From Modicisalibacter tunisiensis (lineage in GTDB: Bacteria; Pseudomonadota; Gammaproteobacteria; Pseudomonadales; Halomonadaceae), in contig NZ_JAGXFD010000001.1 of the NCBI RefSeq assembly GCF_020148005.1, positions 921,232 to 985,231 of the forward strand: a DNA stretch of 64,000 bases, read 5' to 3'. Every line of letters begins with the position of its first letter. Position 1 is the stretch's first letter. The notes beneath the pieces were generated by a model, which was not told the DNA's origin, did not search any database, and was given only the letters and a program-made list of their open reading frames with translations. Positions 8,322-16,756 of this stretch are shown here, piece after piece. The position numbers were made by a program, and so were the translations under genes.

Positions 8322-9353
8322 GTGACCCTGGTGCAAGACGCCCAGCGTGACGGTGCTCGGCTGGCCAAGGCCTGTCAGGTGATGGGCATTAACGTGCGGA
8401 CCTACTATCGCTGGGTCTCCGAAGGCGAGGTGACGGCGGATCGCCGCCCCGACGCCGACCGCCCGGAACCGGCTAATAAGCTATCGCCTGAGGAGCGAGA
8501 GGCGGTCTTGGCGCTGTGCAACGCCCCGGAGTACCGGAGCCGCCCTCCGGCCTTCATCGTGGCCGATCAGGCGGACAAGGGCCGCTACCTGGCCTCTGAG
8601 TCGACGATGTATCGAGTGCTCCATGAATACGACCAGCAACACCACCGGGGCCGACAGCAGGCCCCGCAGCGCAAGCGCTCTCCGACGACGCACCAAGCCA
8701 CGGCGCCTAACTACTTGTGGTGTTGGGATATCAGCTGGCTGCCGGGCCCAGCACGCGGTACCTGGTGGTACCTGTACCTGATCATGGACGTCTTCAGCCG
8801 CAAGATCGTTGGGCACGAGGTCTACGAGACGGAGACTGGCGAGCTGGCCGCCGAGCTGATCCAGAAGGCCTGCTGGCGAGAGCACCTCACCGATCGTCAC
8901 AAGCCCCTGATCCTTCACTCAGATAACGGCAGCCCGATGAAGGCAGCAACCTTCTTGGAGAAGCTCTACGACCTGGGCATCACCCCGTCGTACAGCCGTC
9001 CACGGGTGAGTAACGACAACGCCTTCGCCGAGTCGGCCTTCAAGACGCTCAAGTACCGGCCGGGCTTCCCCGCCGAGGGGTTCGCTACCCTGACCGAGGC
9101 TCAGGACTGGGTTCAGCAATTTACCGAGTGGTACAACCATGAGCACCGGCACAGTGCCCTTCGCTACGTCACGCCGAGTCAGCGCCATAACGGCGAGGCC
9201 AAGGGCATCTTGGCGCAGCGCCGGGAAGTCTTCGAGGCGGCTAAGCAGCGCCACCCGGAGCGCTGGTCGGGTGACATCCGGAAACTCAGCCTGCCTGAGA
9301 TCGTACACCTAAATCCCGAGCGGGACCCGGTGCCACAGGCAGCGGGATTTTAA
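8322..9353 (+). CDS. IS3-type transposase OrfB (DDE integrase core)
   Basis: As listed from a GTG this is 343 residues, but the frame is open back to the A6G heptamer at 8247 and the functional product is probably the OrfAB fusion. A helix-turn-helix-like segment (RLAKACQVMGINVRTYYRW) comes first, then the integrase core with the DDE triad: Asp in WDISWLPG, Asp in HSDNGSPM and Glu in NDNAFAESAFKTLKY. The region after the triad (EWYNHEHRHSALRYVTP) is typical of this transposase group. The gene looks intact, so the element may be mobile. It catalyses excision and strand transfer of the element. Confidence 0.87.
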   Translation: MTLVQDAQRDGARLAKACQVMGINVRTYYRWVSEGEVTADRRPDADRPEPANKLSPEEREAVLALCNAPEYRSRPPAFIVADQADKGRYLASESTMYRVLHEYDQQHHRGRQQAPQRKRSPTTHQATAPNYLWCWDISWLPGPARGTWWYLYLIMDVFSRKIVGHEVYETETGELAAELIQKACWREHLTDRHKPLILHSDNGSPMKAATFLEKLYDLGITPSYSRPRVSNDNAFAESAFKTLKYRPGFPAEGFATLTEAQDWVQQFTEWYNHEHRHSALRYVTPSQRHNGEAKGILAQRREVFEAAKQRHPERWSGDIRKLSLPEIVHLNPERDPVPQAAGF

Positions 9354-9402
9354 AGAGCCAGAACCATTTCATGTGCCATCTATGTTGACAGACTCCGCGG
9401 TC

Positions 9403-10104
9403 GACGTCACCCAGCGCGGCTACGGCAACCAGTCCGACATCACCCAGGGCGCCGACGGCTACACCAACAGCGTCACCTCGATGCAGCGCGGCACCTACAA
9501 CGAGTCGACGGTCACTCAGGACGGCTACTTCGACACGGCCGATATCACCCAGCGTGGCTATGGCAACCAGTCCGACGTTACCCAGGGCGGCTATACCAAC
9601 AGCGTGACGTCGTTGCAGAAGGGTACCTACAACACCTCCAGTGTCGACCAGAGCGGCTACTTTGGACGTGTCAATGTCAGTCAGTCGGGTTACGAGAATG
9701 ATGCTTCCGTCACCCAGCAGGGCTACCGCAATCAGGCCGACGTGATGCAGTCGGGTGAGTTCAACACGGCCGAACTCAGCCAGTCCGGCGAATACAATCG
9801 CGGCGATATCTCCCAGAGTGGTTACGGCAACGACAGCACCATCACCCAGAGCGGCTGGCGGAACATGGCCACCACCGAACAGGACGGCACCTACAACACG
9901 GCGGAAATCACCCAGACCGGCTATCGCGATATCGCGGATATCTACCAGAACGGCTATGGCAACAGCGCGGTGATCTCGCAGGCCGCCGGTGGCTGGGGCT
10001 CCTGGGCGACCAACCGGGCCAGCATCGTCCAGTACGGATACGGCAATACCGCCAGCGTGACCCAGAGCGGAGGCGCCAACACCGCCAACGTCTACCAGTA
10101 CTGA
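9403..10104 (+). pseudogene. csgA: Large CsgA-type curlin, 3' part cut off by the insertion sequence
   Basis: These 233 codons continue the curlin frame that is broken at 7745. They begin DVTQRGYGNQSD, finish the third 138-bp module, carry a fourth diverged module and then about eight less regular curlin repeats. The protein ends GGANTANVYQY, the same C-terminal sequence as the second CsgA-type curlin and comparable to the HQY end of E. coli CsgA. An in-frame ATG inside the element could start a short product, but it would have no signal peptide and could not be secreted, so I treat this part as non-functional unless the element excises. Confidence 0.85.
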
Positions 10105-10130
10105 TCTTCGTCAGTCTTCATGGATTACCG

Positions 10131-10152
10131 ACCCCGCTTCGGCGGGGTTTTT
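10131..10152 (+). terminator. Rho-independent terminator after the large curlin gene
   Basis: The stem ACCCCGC/GCGGGGT with a stable TTCG loop is followed by five T. It lies 26 bases after the curlin stop codon, so the next curlin gene needs its own promoter in the AT-rich 10153-10330 stretch, where a TATAAA is seen at 10293-10298. Confidence 0.88.
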
Positions 10153-10330
10153 CCTGCTCTTTTTCGCCCCCCTTTTATCGCTATTTACCTCATCGTTTCC
10201 CCACCAGTTACCTGATGAGTTTTTCGTTGCCATCAACCAGATAATTCACCATCAGTTTCATGCGCGCTTCTTATAGCGTGTCTCGCCTTTTGTATAAAAA
10301 TGTAATCAACCATTAAAGGCGGGATTCACC

Positions 10331-10813
10331 ATGAAATCGTCAGTGATCATCGGGGCCGCAGCCGGCCTTTTCATCACGACCTCCGTGCAGGCACGTGACC
10401 TGGCCATCGGCTCGGAACTGGACAGCTACTCCGGGGTTTCTCGTGGCGATCAGGCCGTGACGATCGAGCAGTCAGGCGTCGGCAATCGGGCCGACACTCG
10501 CCAATACGGCAGCGGCAACGGCGTCGCCATCGGCCAGTCCGGCCGGGCCAATCATGCCGTGGCGATGCAGGCCGGCAGCGCCAATGAGGCCAGCATTCTT
10601 CAGTCGGGCGGTTATCTGAGTGCCGAAATCAACCAGCAGGGGGTCGGACACAGCGCCGACATCGCCCAGTCTGGTTATCACAAGCAGGCCACCATCAATC
10701 AGCAGGGGGCCTACGGCAACGCGGAAATCGTCCAGCTGGGCAGGAGCAGTACCCCCGTGAGCATCACGCAGTACGCCCGCGGACGCATGAGCGTTCAGGT
10801 CGTGCAGCACTGA
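10331..10813 (+). CDS. csgB: CsgB-like minor curlin (nucleator)
   Basis: This 160-residue protein has a signal peptide ending TSVQA and about five curlin repeats (VTIEQSGVGNRAD, VAIGQSGRANHAV, ASILQSGGYLSAE and so on). Its last segment, SITQYARGRMSVQVVQH, resembles the C-terminus of E. coli CsgB, which ends in a basic and hydrophobic strand rather than in HQY, so I call it the nucleator that anchors curlin polymerisation at the surface. It lies between the two CsgA-type genes, 90 bases before the second. Gene order and the CsgB-type C-terminus are the main evidence; overall similarity between curlins makes the exact assignment less than certain. Confidence 0.75.
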   Translation: MKSSVIIGAAAGLFITTSVQARDLAIGSELDSYSGVSRGDQAVTIEQSGVGNRADTRQYGSGNGVAIGQSGRANHAVAMQAGSANEASILQSGGYLSAEINQQGVGHSADIAQSGYHKQATINQQGAYGNAEIVQLGRSSTPVSITQYARGRMSVQVVQH

Positions 10814-10903
10814 TGGCGGGGTTCAAGGAGCGGCATCGACAGGACGTCACCGCGTCTCGCATGCCGGACGTTGATTGAAAAACCACACAAGGGAACACGA
10901 ACC

Positions 10904-11770
10904 ATGAAACTGCAACTCTCCGTACTCGTCGCCGCCATCGCCCTCTCCACCAGCGCCATGGCCTCCGAGGAGGGTAGCCACCATGGTGGCGGTCATCACG
11001 GCGGCTTCCACAACGGCAACAATAGCTCGACGATCGATCAGACCGGCTACGGCAACAGCGCCGATACCAACCAGATGGGCTACAGCAACTCAACCACCCA
11101 GCTGCAGACGGGCTGGAGAAACGATTCCGAGGTCATGCAGCGCGGCCGGGACAACTCCGCGGATGTGACCCAGAACGGCTGGGCCAACCGCTCCAATGTC
11201 TATCAGCGTGGCTATTCCAACTCGACGGACGTGTCCCAGTCCGGCATGCACAACAAGTCGTCGGTGACCCAGAGTGGCCGGGATCATTACGCGCGCGTCA
11301 ACCAGACCGGCATGGGTCATGCGTCCGACATCACCCAGAGCGGCAGGCACAACGTCGCCCTCGTCGAGCAATCCGGCAGCCTCAATGACTCCGTGATCGT
11401 GCAGAAGGACGAGAGCAACTACGCCAAGGTCACCCAGTCGGGCACCAAGCAGTTCTCCGACATCTACCAGAGCGGCAAGGACCAGGTCGCCATCACCACG
11501 CAGAGCGGTTACGGCAACGATGCCATCGTGGTCCAGGAAGGCATGGGCGACAACTACTCGTCGATCGGCCAGACCGGCTACAACGATCTCGCCGATGTCT
11601 ACCAGGGTGGCTACGACAACGTCTCGTCAGTCCGCCAGGGCACGGCCGCCGGCCTGGGCATGATGAATCTGTCCAGCAACACCGCGACCATCGTTCAGCA
11701 GGGTTACAGCAACAATTCCAGCGTGACCCAGATGGGCGGTGCCAACACGGCCAACGTCTATCAGTACTGA
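10904..11770 (+). CDS. CsgA-type curlin with His-rich N-terminus
   Basis: This 288-residue curlin has a signal peptide ending in TSAMA, then a His/Gly-rich segment (EEGSHHGGGHHGGFHNGNN), then about 11 curlin repeats such as STIDQTGYGNSAD and DVTQNGWANRSNV. It ends GGANTANVYQY like the large curlin. AAGGGA lies 9 bases before the ATG. The His-rich stretch, exposed after signal cleavage, is not part of known E. coli CsgA and could bind metal ions. With the large curlin gene broken, this may be the main intact amyloid subunit. It is likely transcribed with csgB and ends at a hairpin terminator. Confidence 0.82.
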   Translation: MKLQLSVLVAAIALSTSAMASEEGSHHGGGHHGGFHNGNNSSTIDQTGYGNSADTNQMGYSNSTTQLQTGWRNDSEVMQRGRDNSADVTQNGWANRSNVYQRGYSNSTDVSQSGMHNKSSVTQSGRDHYARVNQTGMGHASDITQSGRHNVALVEQSGSLNDSVIVQKDESNYAKVTQSGTKQFSDIYQSGKDQVAITTQSGYGNDAIVVQEGMGDNYSSIGQTGYNDLADVYQGGYDNVSSVRQGTAAGLGMMNLSSNTATIVQQGYSNNSSVTQMGGANTANVYQY

Positions 11771-11816
11771 ACGCGTCCCGCGACGTCCCTCCGACGCTCA
11801 TGACGCATGCATGAAA

Positions 11817-11840
11817 AAGGCCCCGCTTCGGCGGGGCCTT
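11817..11840. terminator. Bidirectional terminator between the curlin and kinase genes
   Basis: A 10-bp stem AAGGCCCCGC/GCGGGGCCTT with a TTCG loop lies between two convergent genes. On the minus strand it is followed by TTTTT. On the plus strand the T-run is short, so it works best for the minus-strand gene but probably serves both. Confidence 0.8.
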
Positions 11841-11856
11841 CCTGTGTCGCCACCGT

Positions 11857-13425
11857 TCACTGCAGGCGCAGATGCTCCTGGATCAGCCCCACCAGGGTCA
11901 GGTTGGCGTTGTCCCGGGTGGTATCGAGATGCACCAGGTGCAGGCGCTCCTCGTCGGTGAACGGCTCGAAGAGGCGCTGCTGACGCTCGAGCACCGCCAG
12001 GCCGGCCTCGGAGGGATCGCCGCCCCGCCGGGCGCGTTTCTCGATGCGCGCACGCAGGGTCGCGTCATCGGCCTCGAAACTGACCAGCAGCACCGGCAAC
12101 CCCCGGGCCTCCGCCTGATGGCGCAGCCGGTCGCGCTGTGCCTGGCGCAGGCAGGTGGCATCGATGCATACCGGCAACCCGCCGTCGAGCACCATGCCGG
12201 TCAGCGCGGCGAGGTGGCGATAGGTGCGCTCGGTGGCCTCGGGAGTGTAGATATCCACACCCGCCTGCTCGGTGCGGGCCTGGGGATCGAAGCCGTGCAG
12301 GCGCTTGCGCTCCACATCGGAACGCAGCCGGACCCCGCCCAGCCGCCGGATCATCTCGCCGGTGAAACGGCTCTTGCCGCTGCCGGAGACCCCCACGCCG
12401 ATCACCAGATAGGGAAAATGGAACTCCGCGTAGTGCTCGGCGAGCGCGAGATAGCGACGGAAGTCGGCCATGATCGCCTGGCGGTCGGTAGGATGCAGAT
12501 CCGGCTGGTGATAGCGCAGCATGGCCACCTTGGCACGCACCAGCGCCCGATAGAGCTTGTAGAAGGGCAGCAGACGCACCAGCTCGTGATCTCCCGAGCA
12601 CTCCAGGTAGCGATTGAGGGCGTGCCGGGCCAGGGCCTCCTCGTTCCGTGCCTCGAGATCCATCAGCAGGAAGGCCAGATCGCTGCCGACATCGTTCCAG
12701 CGCAGCGTCTCGTTGAACTCGATGCCGTCGAACAGCACTACCCGACCGTCGAGGCGCACCGCATTGCCCAGGTGCACGTCGCCGTGGGTCTCGCGCACGA
12801 AGCCCTCGCGATGACGGCGATCGAATACCTCTCCGAGCCGGGCCAGGGTCTCGTTCGCCCAGGTCTCGAGGTGTTCCAGTCGCCTACGGTCATGCTCGCC
12901 GGTCAGGCGCGCGTCGATCAGCCGGAATTCCCGTTCGACGACCGCCGCGATGGTCTCGCGTGACCCCAGGGCATCGGTGGCCGGCAGCCGCTCGGCCTCG
13001 GCATGAAAGCGCACCAGCTGGTCCACCAGGTCATCGATCAGCGGCTGCGACAGCTCGCCGCTGGCCTGCAGATGGCTGAGCAGCTCGCGGTTGCTGAACT
13101 GGCGCATCTTGATGGCGTGCTCGATGGGCGTACCCGAAGCGGCGACCCGGGGCGCCTCCGGCGTGCCGACGATCGGCACCACGCCGAGGTAGAGATCCGG
13201 CGCCAGGCGGCGGTTGAGCCGCACCTCCTCCTCGCAGCAGCGCCGCCGCCGCTCAAGCGTCGAGAAGTCCAGGAAATTCCCCAGCTCCAGCGGCTTCTTG
13301 ATCTTGTAGGCATACTCCCCGGTCAGCACGATCCAGGAAATATGCGTCTCGAAGATCTCGATCGCCCCGACCGCGTGGTCGAAGCAGCTAGGGTCCCGGA
13401 GGGCGTCGATCATGGCCTGGCTCAC
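11857..13425 (-). CDS. Fused aminoglycoside-phosphotransferase-like / P-loop kinase protein
   Basis: This 522-residue protein joins two domains. Residues about 20-325 are an APH/choline-kinase-like fold with the catalytic HGDVHLGN at 214-221 and a metal-binding DG segment (LFDGIEFNE) just after. Residues about 338-522 are a zeta-toxin/AAA-type P-loop kinase with Walker A GVSGSGKS at 345-352. Proteins of this layout are common in proteobacteria and often annotated as bifunctional aminoglycoside phosphotransferase/ATP-binding protein, but the substrate is unknown and antibiotic resistance should not be assumed. It is followed upstream by hemL with a 24-base gap, so it may be cotranscribed with hemL. 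Confidence 0.82.
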   Translation of the reverse strand: MSQAMIDALRDPSCFDHAVGAIEIFETHISWIVLTGEYAYKIKKPLELGNFLDFSTLERRRRCCEEEVRLNRRLAPDLYLGVVPIVGTPEAPRVAASGTPIEHAIKMRQFSNRELLSHLQASGELSQPLIDDLVDQLVRFHAEAERLPATDALGSRETIAAVVEREFRLIDARLTGEHDRRRLEHLETWANETLARLGEVFDRRHREGFVRETHGDVHLGNAVRLDGRVVLFDGIEFNETLRWNDVGSDLAFLLMDLEARNEEALARHALNRYLECSGDHELVRLLPFYKLYRALVRAKVAMLRYHQPDLHPTDRQAIMADFRRYLALAEHYAEFHFPYLVIGVGVSGSGKSRFTGEMIRRLGGVRLRSDVERKRLHGFDPQARTEQAGVDIYTPEATERTYRHLAALTGMVLDGGLPVCIDATCLRQAQRDRLRHQAEARGLPVLLVSFEADDATLRARIEKRARRGGDPSEAGLAVLERQQRLFEPFTDEERLHLVHLDTTRDNANLTLVGLIQEHLRLQ

Positions 13426-13449
13426 GGCAAGCTCCCGTCAGGTGAAGGT

Positions 13450-14736
13450 TCAGCGCGCCATGGCGGCAAAGACCCGCTCGGCGGCATCCAGGGTGGCGTG
13501 AATATCCGCATCGCCGTGGGCGCTCGACATGAAGCCGGCCTCGAACGGCGACGGCGCCAGGTAAACCCCGTGGTCGAGCATCGCGGTGAAGAAGCGACGG
13601 AAGCGCTCGACGTCGCAGGCACCGGCCTGGGCGAAGTCATCGACGCGACGCTGCCCGGTGAAGAAGACCCCGAACATGCCGCCGGCGCGCTGCGTGATCA
13701 GATCGACCCCGGCCTCCGCGGCGCGCGACTCGAGTCCATCGCACAGCATCTCGACGCGCCGCGCCAGATCGGCGTGGAAGCCGGGCTGGCGGATCTTGTC
13801 GAGCAGCGCGATGCCGGCGGCCATGGCCAGCGGGTTGCCCGCCAGGGTACCGGCCTGATAGACCGGCCCCAGCGGCGAGATGTATTCCATGATCTCGCGC
13901 TTGCCGCCGAAGGCGCCCACCGGCATGCCGCCACCGACGATCTTGCCCAGGCAGGTCAGGTCCGGGGTGATGGCGTAGTGTGCCTGGGCGCCACCCAGGG
14001 CGACCCGGAAGCCGGTCATCACCTCGTCGAAGATCAGCACGCTGGCGTGGGCGTCACAGACCTCGCGCAGCGTCTCGAGAAAGCCCGGACGTGGCGGAAT
14101 GCAGTTCATGTTGCCGGCCACCGGTTCGACGATGATCCCGGCGATGGCGTCGCCCAGCTCGTCGAAGCAGGCCCTGACCGCCTCGGCGTCGTTGTAGGGC
14201 AGGGTGATGGTATGCTCGGCCAGCGAGGCCGGCACCCCCGGCGAACTCGGTTCACCGTGGGTCAGGGCCCCGGAGCCGGCCTTGACCAGCAACGAGTCGG
14301 AGTGGCCGTGATAGTTGCCCTCGAACTTGACGATCTTGTCGCGCCCGGTATAGCCGCGTGCCAGGCGGATCGCCGACATGGTGGCCTCGGTGCCGGAGTT
14401 GACCATGCGTACCATCTCGATCGACGGCATGATCTCGCAGATCCGGTCGGCCATGGTGGTCTCGATCGCCGTCGGCGTACCAAAGGACAATCCGGCGTCG
14501 AGCCGCTCGCGTACCGCGCCGAGCACCTCGGGGTCGGCGTGCCCGGTGATCATTGGCCCCCAGGAACCCACATAATCGATGTAGCGCTTGCCCTCGACGT
14601 CGAACAGGTACGCCCCCTGGGCCCGCTCCATGAACAGCGGGGGACGATCCATTCCCTTGAAGGCCCGGACCGGCGAGTTGACGCCACCGGGAATGTGCCG
14701 GCAGGCCTGTTCGAAAAGTTCCGCGGAAGTGGGCAT
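13450..14736 (-). CDS. hemL: Glutamate-1-semialdehyde 2,1-aminomutase
   Basis: This 428-residue PLP enzyme converts glutamate-1-semialdehyde to 5-aminolevulinate in the C5 heme pathway. Its start [11 protein letters not shown] is diagnostic, and the PLP-binding Lys is K265 in [16 protein letters not shown]. The segments [16 protein letters not shown] and [11 protein letters not shown] are also present, and the length matches the family. It lies after thiE in the same direction, as in Pseudomonas where thiD-thiE-hemL are neighbours. The 76-base gap before it holds two perfect DnaA boxes, so it may also have its own control. Confidence 0.96.
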   Translation of the reverse strand: MPTSAELFEQACRHIPGGVNSPVRAFKGMDRPPLFMERAQGAYLFDVEGKRYIDYVGSWGPMITGHADPEVLGAVRERLDAGLSFGTPTAIETTMADRICEIMPSIEMVRMVNSGTEATMSAIRLARGYTGRDKIVKFEGNYHGHSDSLLVKAGSGALTHGEPSSPGVPASLAEHTITLPYNDAEAVRACFDELGDAIAGIIVEPVAGNMNCIPPRPGFLETLREVCDAHASVLIFDEVMTGFRVALGGAQAHYAITPDLTCLGKIVGGGMPVGAFGGKREIMEYISPLGPVYQAGTLAGNPLAMAAGIALLDKIRQPGFHADLARRVEMLCDGLESRAAEAGVDLITQRAGGMFGVFFTGQRRVDDFAQAGACDVERFRRFFTAMLDHGVYLAPSPFEAGFMSSAHGDADIHATLDAAERVFAAMAR

Positions 14737-14756
14737 GTCGTCCTCTCGTCAGAAGC

Positions 14757-14811
14757 TGTGGATAACTCTTTGGACAGTTGGAATAACTCGTCGTTGACGG
14801 CTTGTGGATAA
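14757..14811 (-). promoter_or_regulatory. Pair of perfect DnaA boxes between thiE and hemL
   Basis: TTATCCACA occurs on the minus strand at 14757-14765 and again at 14803-14811, 46 bases apart and in the same orientation. They lie 21 and 67 bases upstream of the hemL start. The placement suggests DnaA binding near the hemL promoter region, about 7 kb from the putative origin. Confidence 0.75.
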
Positions 14812-14812
14812 G

Positions 14813-15463
14813 CTAGCCGTCTTCCAGCTGTCGTCGCAGATACTGCACGTTGCTTGCCGGTTCGCCCCGGCCGAACACGGCCTGTACGGTCGCCAGCAGT
14901 TCGGCCCCGGCGCGGCGTGCCTGCCGGACATTGTCGGCATCGATGCCGCCGATGGCCACCCGGGGCAGGCCGAATCGTGCCGCTTCGGCCAGCAACTCGA
15001 GCCGTGCGGGCGGGGCGTCGGGCTTGGTGCGCGAGGTGAAGAAACGCCCGAACGCCAGGTAGCTGGCTCCCGCCTCGCATGCCTGCGCGGCCAGGTCCAG
15101 ACGCGCGTGGCAGGTGGCGCCGATGATCGCCGCCTCGCCCAGCGCACGCCGGGCTTCGCGCAGCGAACCGTCCTGCTGGCCGAGATGTACGCCGACGCCG
15201 CCATGGCCCTCGCGGCGCAGCCGCTCGGCGAGCGCCAGGTCGTCGTTGATGATCAGCGGCACCCCGTGTCGGGCACAGCGGCTCGCCAGGGCAGCGGCCT
15301 GGCGGTGGCGCCGCTCGGCATCCCGCGACTTGTCGCGATACTGCAGCAGGGCCAGCCCGCCCGCGAGCGCCGACTCGCAGGCGGCGATCAGGGTGGCGTC
15401 ATCGGGCAGCAGCCCGGCATCGGTGATGGCATAGACGCCCCGGCGCCAGTCATGAACGGTCAT
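14813..15463 (-). CDS. thiE: Thiamine-phosphate synthase ThiE
   Basis: This 216-residue enzyme couples HMP pyrophosphate and thiazole phosphate to thiamine phosphate. Family motifs are in order: QYRDKS near residue 41, INDDLALA near 73, GVHLGQQD near 92, AFGRFFTSRTK near 133 and AIGGIDADN near 167. I start at the ATG of MTVHDWRRGVYAITD. The frame is open upstream only because it runs antiparallel in another frame through thiD. The start overlaps the end of thiD by 14 bases, so the pair is translationally linked. Confidence 0.94.
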   Translation of the reverse strand: MTVHDWRRGVYAITDAGLLPDDATLIAACESALAGGLALLQYRDKSRDAERRHRQAAALASRCARHGVPLIINDDLALAERLRREGHGGVGVHLGQQDGSLREARRALGEAAIIGATCHARLDLAAQACEAGASYLAFGRFFTSRTKPDAPPARLELLAEAARFGLPRVAIGGIDADNVRQARRAGAELLATVQAVFGRGEPASNVQYLRRQLEDG

Positions 15464-16286
15464 CGAGGGCCTCCGGGTCGAAGGCGGCGGGCAGTTGCCA
15501 GAGTCGGCGCGGCAGGTGCTGGCCCGCCGCCGGCCGCCAGCCGTGGCGCAGGCTTTCCCAGGTGAAGCGCTGGGCCTGCTCGCAGGCCGCCACCAGGCGC
15601 TCGCCGGCGGCCAGGCGCGCCGCCGCCGCCGCCGCCAGGGTACACCCCGAGCCATGATAGGCCCCGGGCAGCCGCGGCCACTGCCACTGGCGAGTCAGCT
15701 CGGGGGTGTGCAGGGTATGCGTCACGCAGGTCGGATCGCTCCCCGCCGCCGGCTGGTCGGTGCCGGTGATCAGTACCGCCTGACAGCCCCGCGAGAGCAG
15801 TTCGGTGGCCCGTGCCGTGTCATCGTCGGCCTGCGGTGCCAGCCGCTCCAGCTCCTGTCGGTTGGGCGTCAGCAGATCGACCCCCGGCAGCAGCCGCTCG
15901 CGCAGGGCCTCGGGCAATGCCGTGGCGGCCAGCTCGCTGCCGCCGCCGGCGCGCAGCACCGGGTCGCAGACCACCGGCACCCCGGGCAGACGGCGCAGTA
16001 CCTCCAGGATCACCTCGAGGGTGGCGATATCGGCGATCAGCCCCAGCTTGATCGCCGCGATCTCGAAGTCCTCGACGAGCGCCTGCACGGTCTCGCGCAT
16101 CATGTCCGGCGACGCGGGCGTCACCCGGCGCACGTCGCGGGTGGTCTGCACCGTGAGGCTGGTGGGCACGGTCAGCGGCCAGCCGCCGCAGGCGGCGATC
16201 GCCTCGGCATCCGCCACCAGCCCCGCGCCGCCCGTGGCATCGTGGCCCGCCAGCACCAGCGCGGCAGGAAGATCTCGTGTGGCCAT
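15450..16286 (-). CDS. thiD: Hydroxymethylpyrimidine/phosphomethylpyrimidine kinase ThiD
   Basis: This 278-residue ribokinase-fold enzyme phosphorylates HMP and HMP phosphate in thiamine synthesis. The N-terminal GHDATGGAGLVAD matches the HMP-binding GxDxxGGAG motif (Asp where many have Ser), CDPVLRAGGG lies near residue 120, and the anion hole/catalytic region is GAYHGSGCTLAAA, with the family's usual GTGC replaced by GSGC. Its first base is shared with the end of hemJ (TGATG overlap) and its end overlaps thiE, giving a tight hemJ-thiD-thiE unit. Confidence 0.92.
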   Translation of the reverse strand: MATRDLPAALVLAGHDATGGAGLVADAEAIAACGGWPLTVPTSLTVQTTRDVRRVTPASPDMMRETVQALVEDFEIAAIKLGLIADIATLEVILEVLRRLPGVPVVCDPVLRAGGGSELAATALPEALRERLLPGVDLLTPNRQELERLAPQADDDTARATELLSRGCQAVLITGTDQPAAGSDPTCVTHTLHTPELTRQWQWPRLPGAYHGSGCTLAAAAAARLAAGERLVAACEQAQRFTWESLRHGWRPAAGQHLPRRLWQLPAAFDPEALDDRS

Positions 16287-16717
16287 CAGAAGGGCTTGAT
16301 CACCGCCAGCAGCACGATCAGCACCAGACCGATCACCGGCAGTTCATTGAAGACGCGGAAGTAACGGTGCGACTTGTCGCAGGTGCCCGCCGCCAGCCGC
16401 TTCATGTGCGCCAGGCAGACATGGTGATAGCCGATCAGCAGCACCACCAGCAGCAGCTTGGCATGCATCCAGCCCTGGCCGAGGAAGCCGGGCACCAGGT
16501 AGAGCATCGCCCCACCGAAGACCAGCACGGCGATCATCGAGGGTGTCATGATGCCGCGGTACAGCTTGCGCTCCATGGTCTCGAAGTAGGCGATCGCCGT
16601 CTCGTCGCCGCGATCCCGGGCCATGGCGTGATAGACGAACAGCCGCGGCAGGTAGAACAGGGCCGCGAACCAGGTCACCATGGCCATCAGGTGCAGGGCT
16701 TTCATCCACAGGAACAT
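16286..16717 (-). CDS. hemJ: Protoporphyrinogen IX oxidase HemJ
   Basis: This 143-residue membrane protein (CopD/UPF0093 family) oxidises protoporphyrinogen IX to protoporphyrin IX in organisms without HemG or HemY. It has four predicted membrane helices. The first contains the conserved His in KALHLMAMVTWFAALFYLPRLFVYH, and WMHAKLLLV near residue 85 and SHRYFRVFNELPV near 118 also match. The ATG overlaps the thiD start region by one base. It lies in a group with hemL, so two heme pathway genes flank the thiamine pair. Confidence 0.9.
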   Translation of the reverse strand: MFLWMKALHLMAMVTWFAALFYLPRLFVYHAMARDRGDETAIAYFETMERKLYRGIMTPSMIAVLVFGGAMLYLVPGFLGQGWMHAKLLLVVLLIGYHHVCLAHMKRLAAGTCDKSHRYFRVFNELPVIGLVLIVLLAVIKPF

Positions 16718-16756
16718 CGGTTCTCCTCGTCGCCGTCGGGGGAAGGATCGCTCGGA

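Larger units (their letters stand above)
7746..9397 (+). mobile_element. IS3-type insertion sequence in the curlin gene
   Basis: The element is about 1652 bp and flanked by a 5-bp direct repeat CGGTC (7741-7745 and 9398-9402). Deleting the element plus one repeat copy restores the curlin reading frame exactly. It encodes OrfA with helix-turn-helix domains and OrfB with a DDE integrase core, joined by an A6G frameshift site. Imperfect inverted repeats lie near the ends: 16 of 22 bases match between 7754-7775 and the complement of 9367-9388. An alternative reading places the tips at TG (7750) and CA (9390), as typical for IS3 elements, which would leave a few unexplained flanking bases. Confidence 0.88.
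7461..9663 (+). repeat. Tandem 138-bp modules inside the large curlin gene
   Basis: Four tandem copies of a 46-residue (138-bp) module are seen: 7461-7598, 7599-7736, 7737-7745 plus 9403-9531 (split by the insertion sequence), and a diverged 132-bp copy at 9532-9663. Each module reads GTVDVTQRGYGNQSD, then a Gly/Tyr segment, then TSMQRGTYNESTVTQ and GYF. Copies two and three are almost identical in DNA, pointing to recent duplication by unequal recombination or slippage. Confidence 0.9.
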
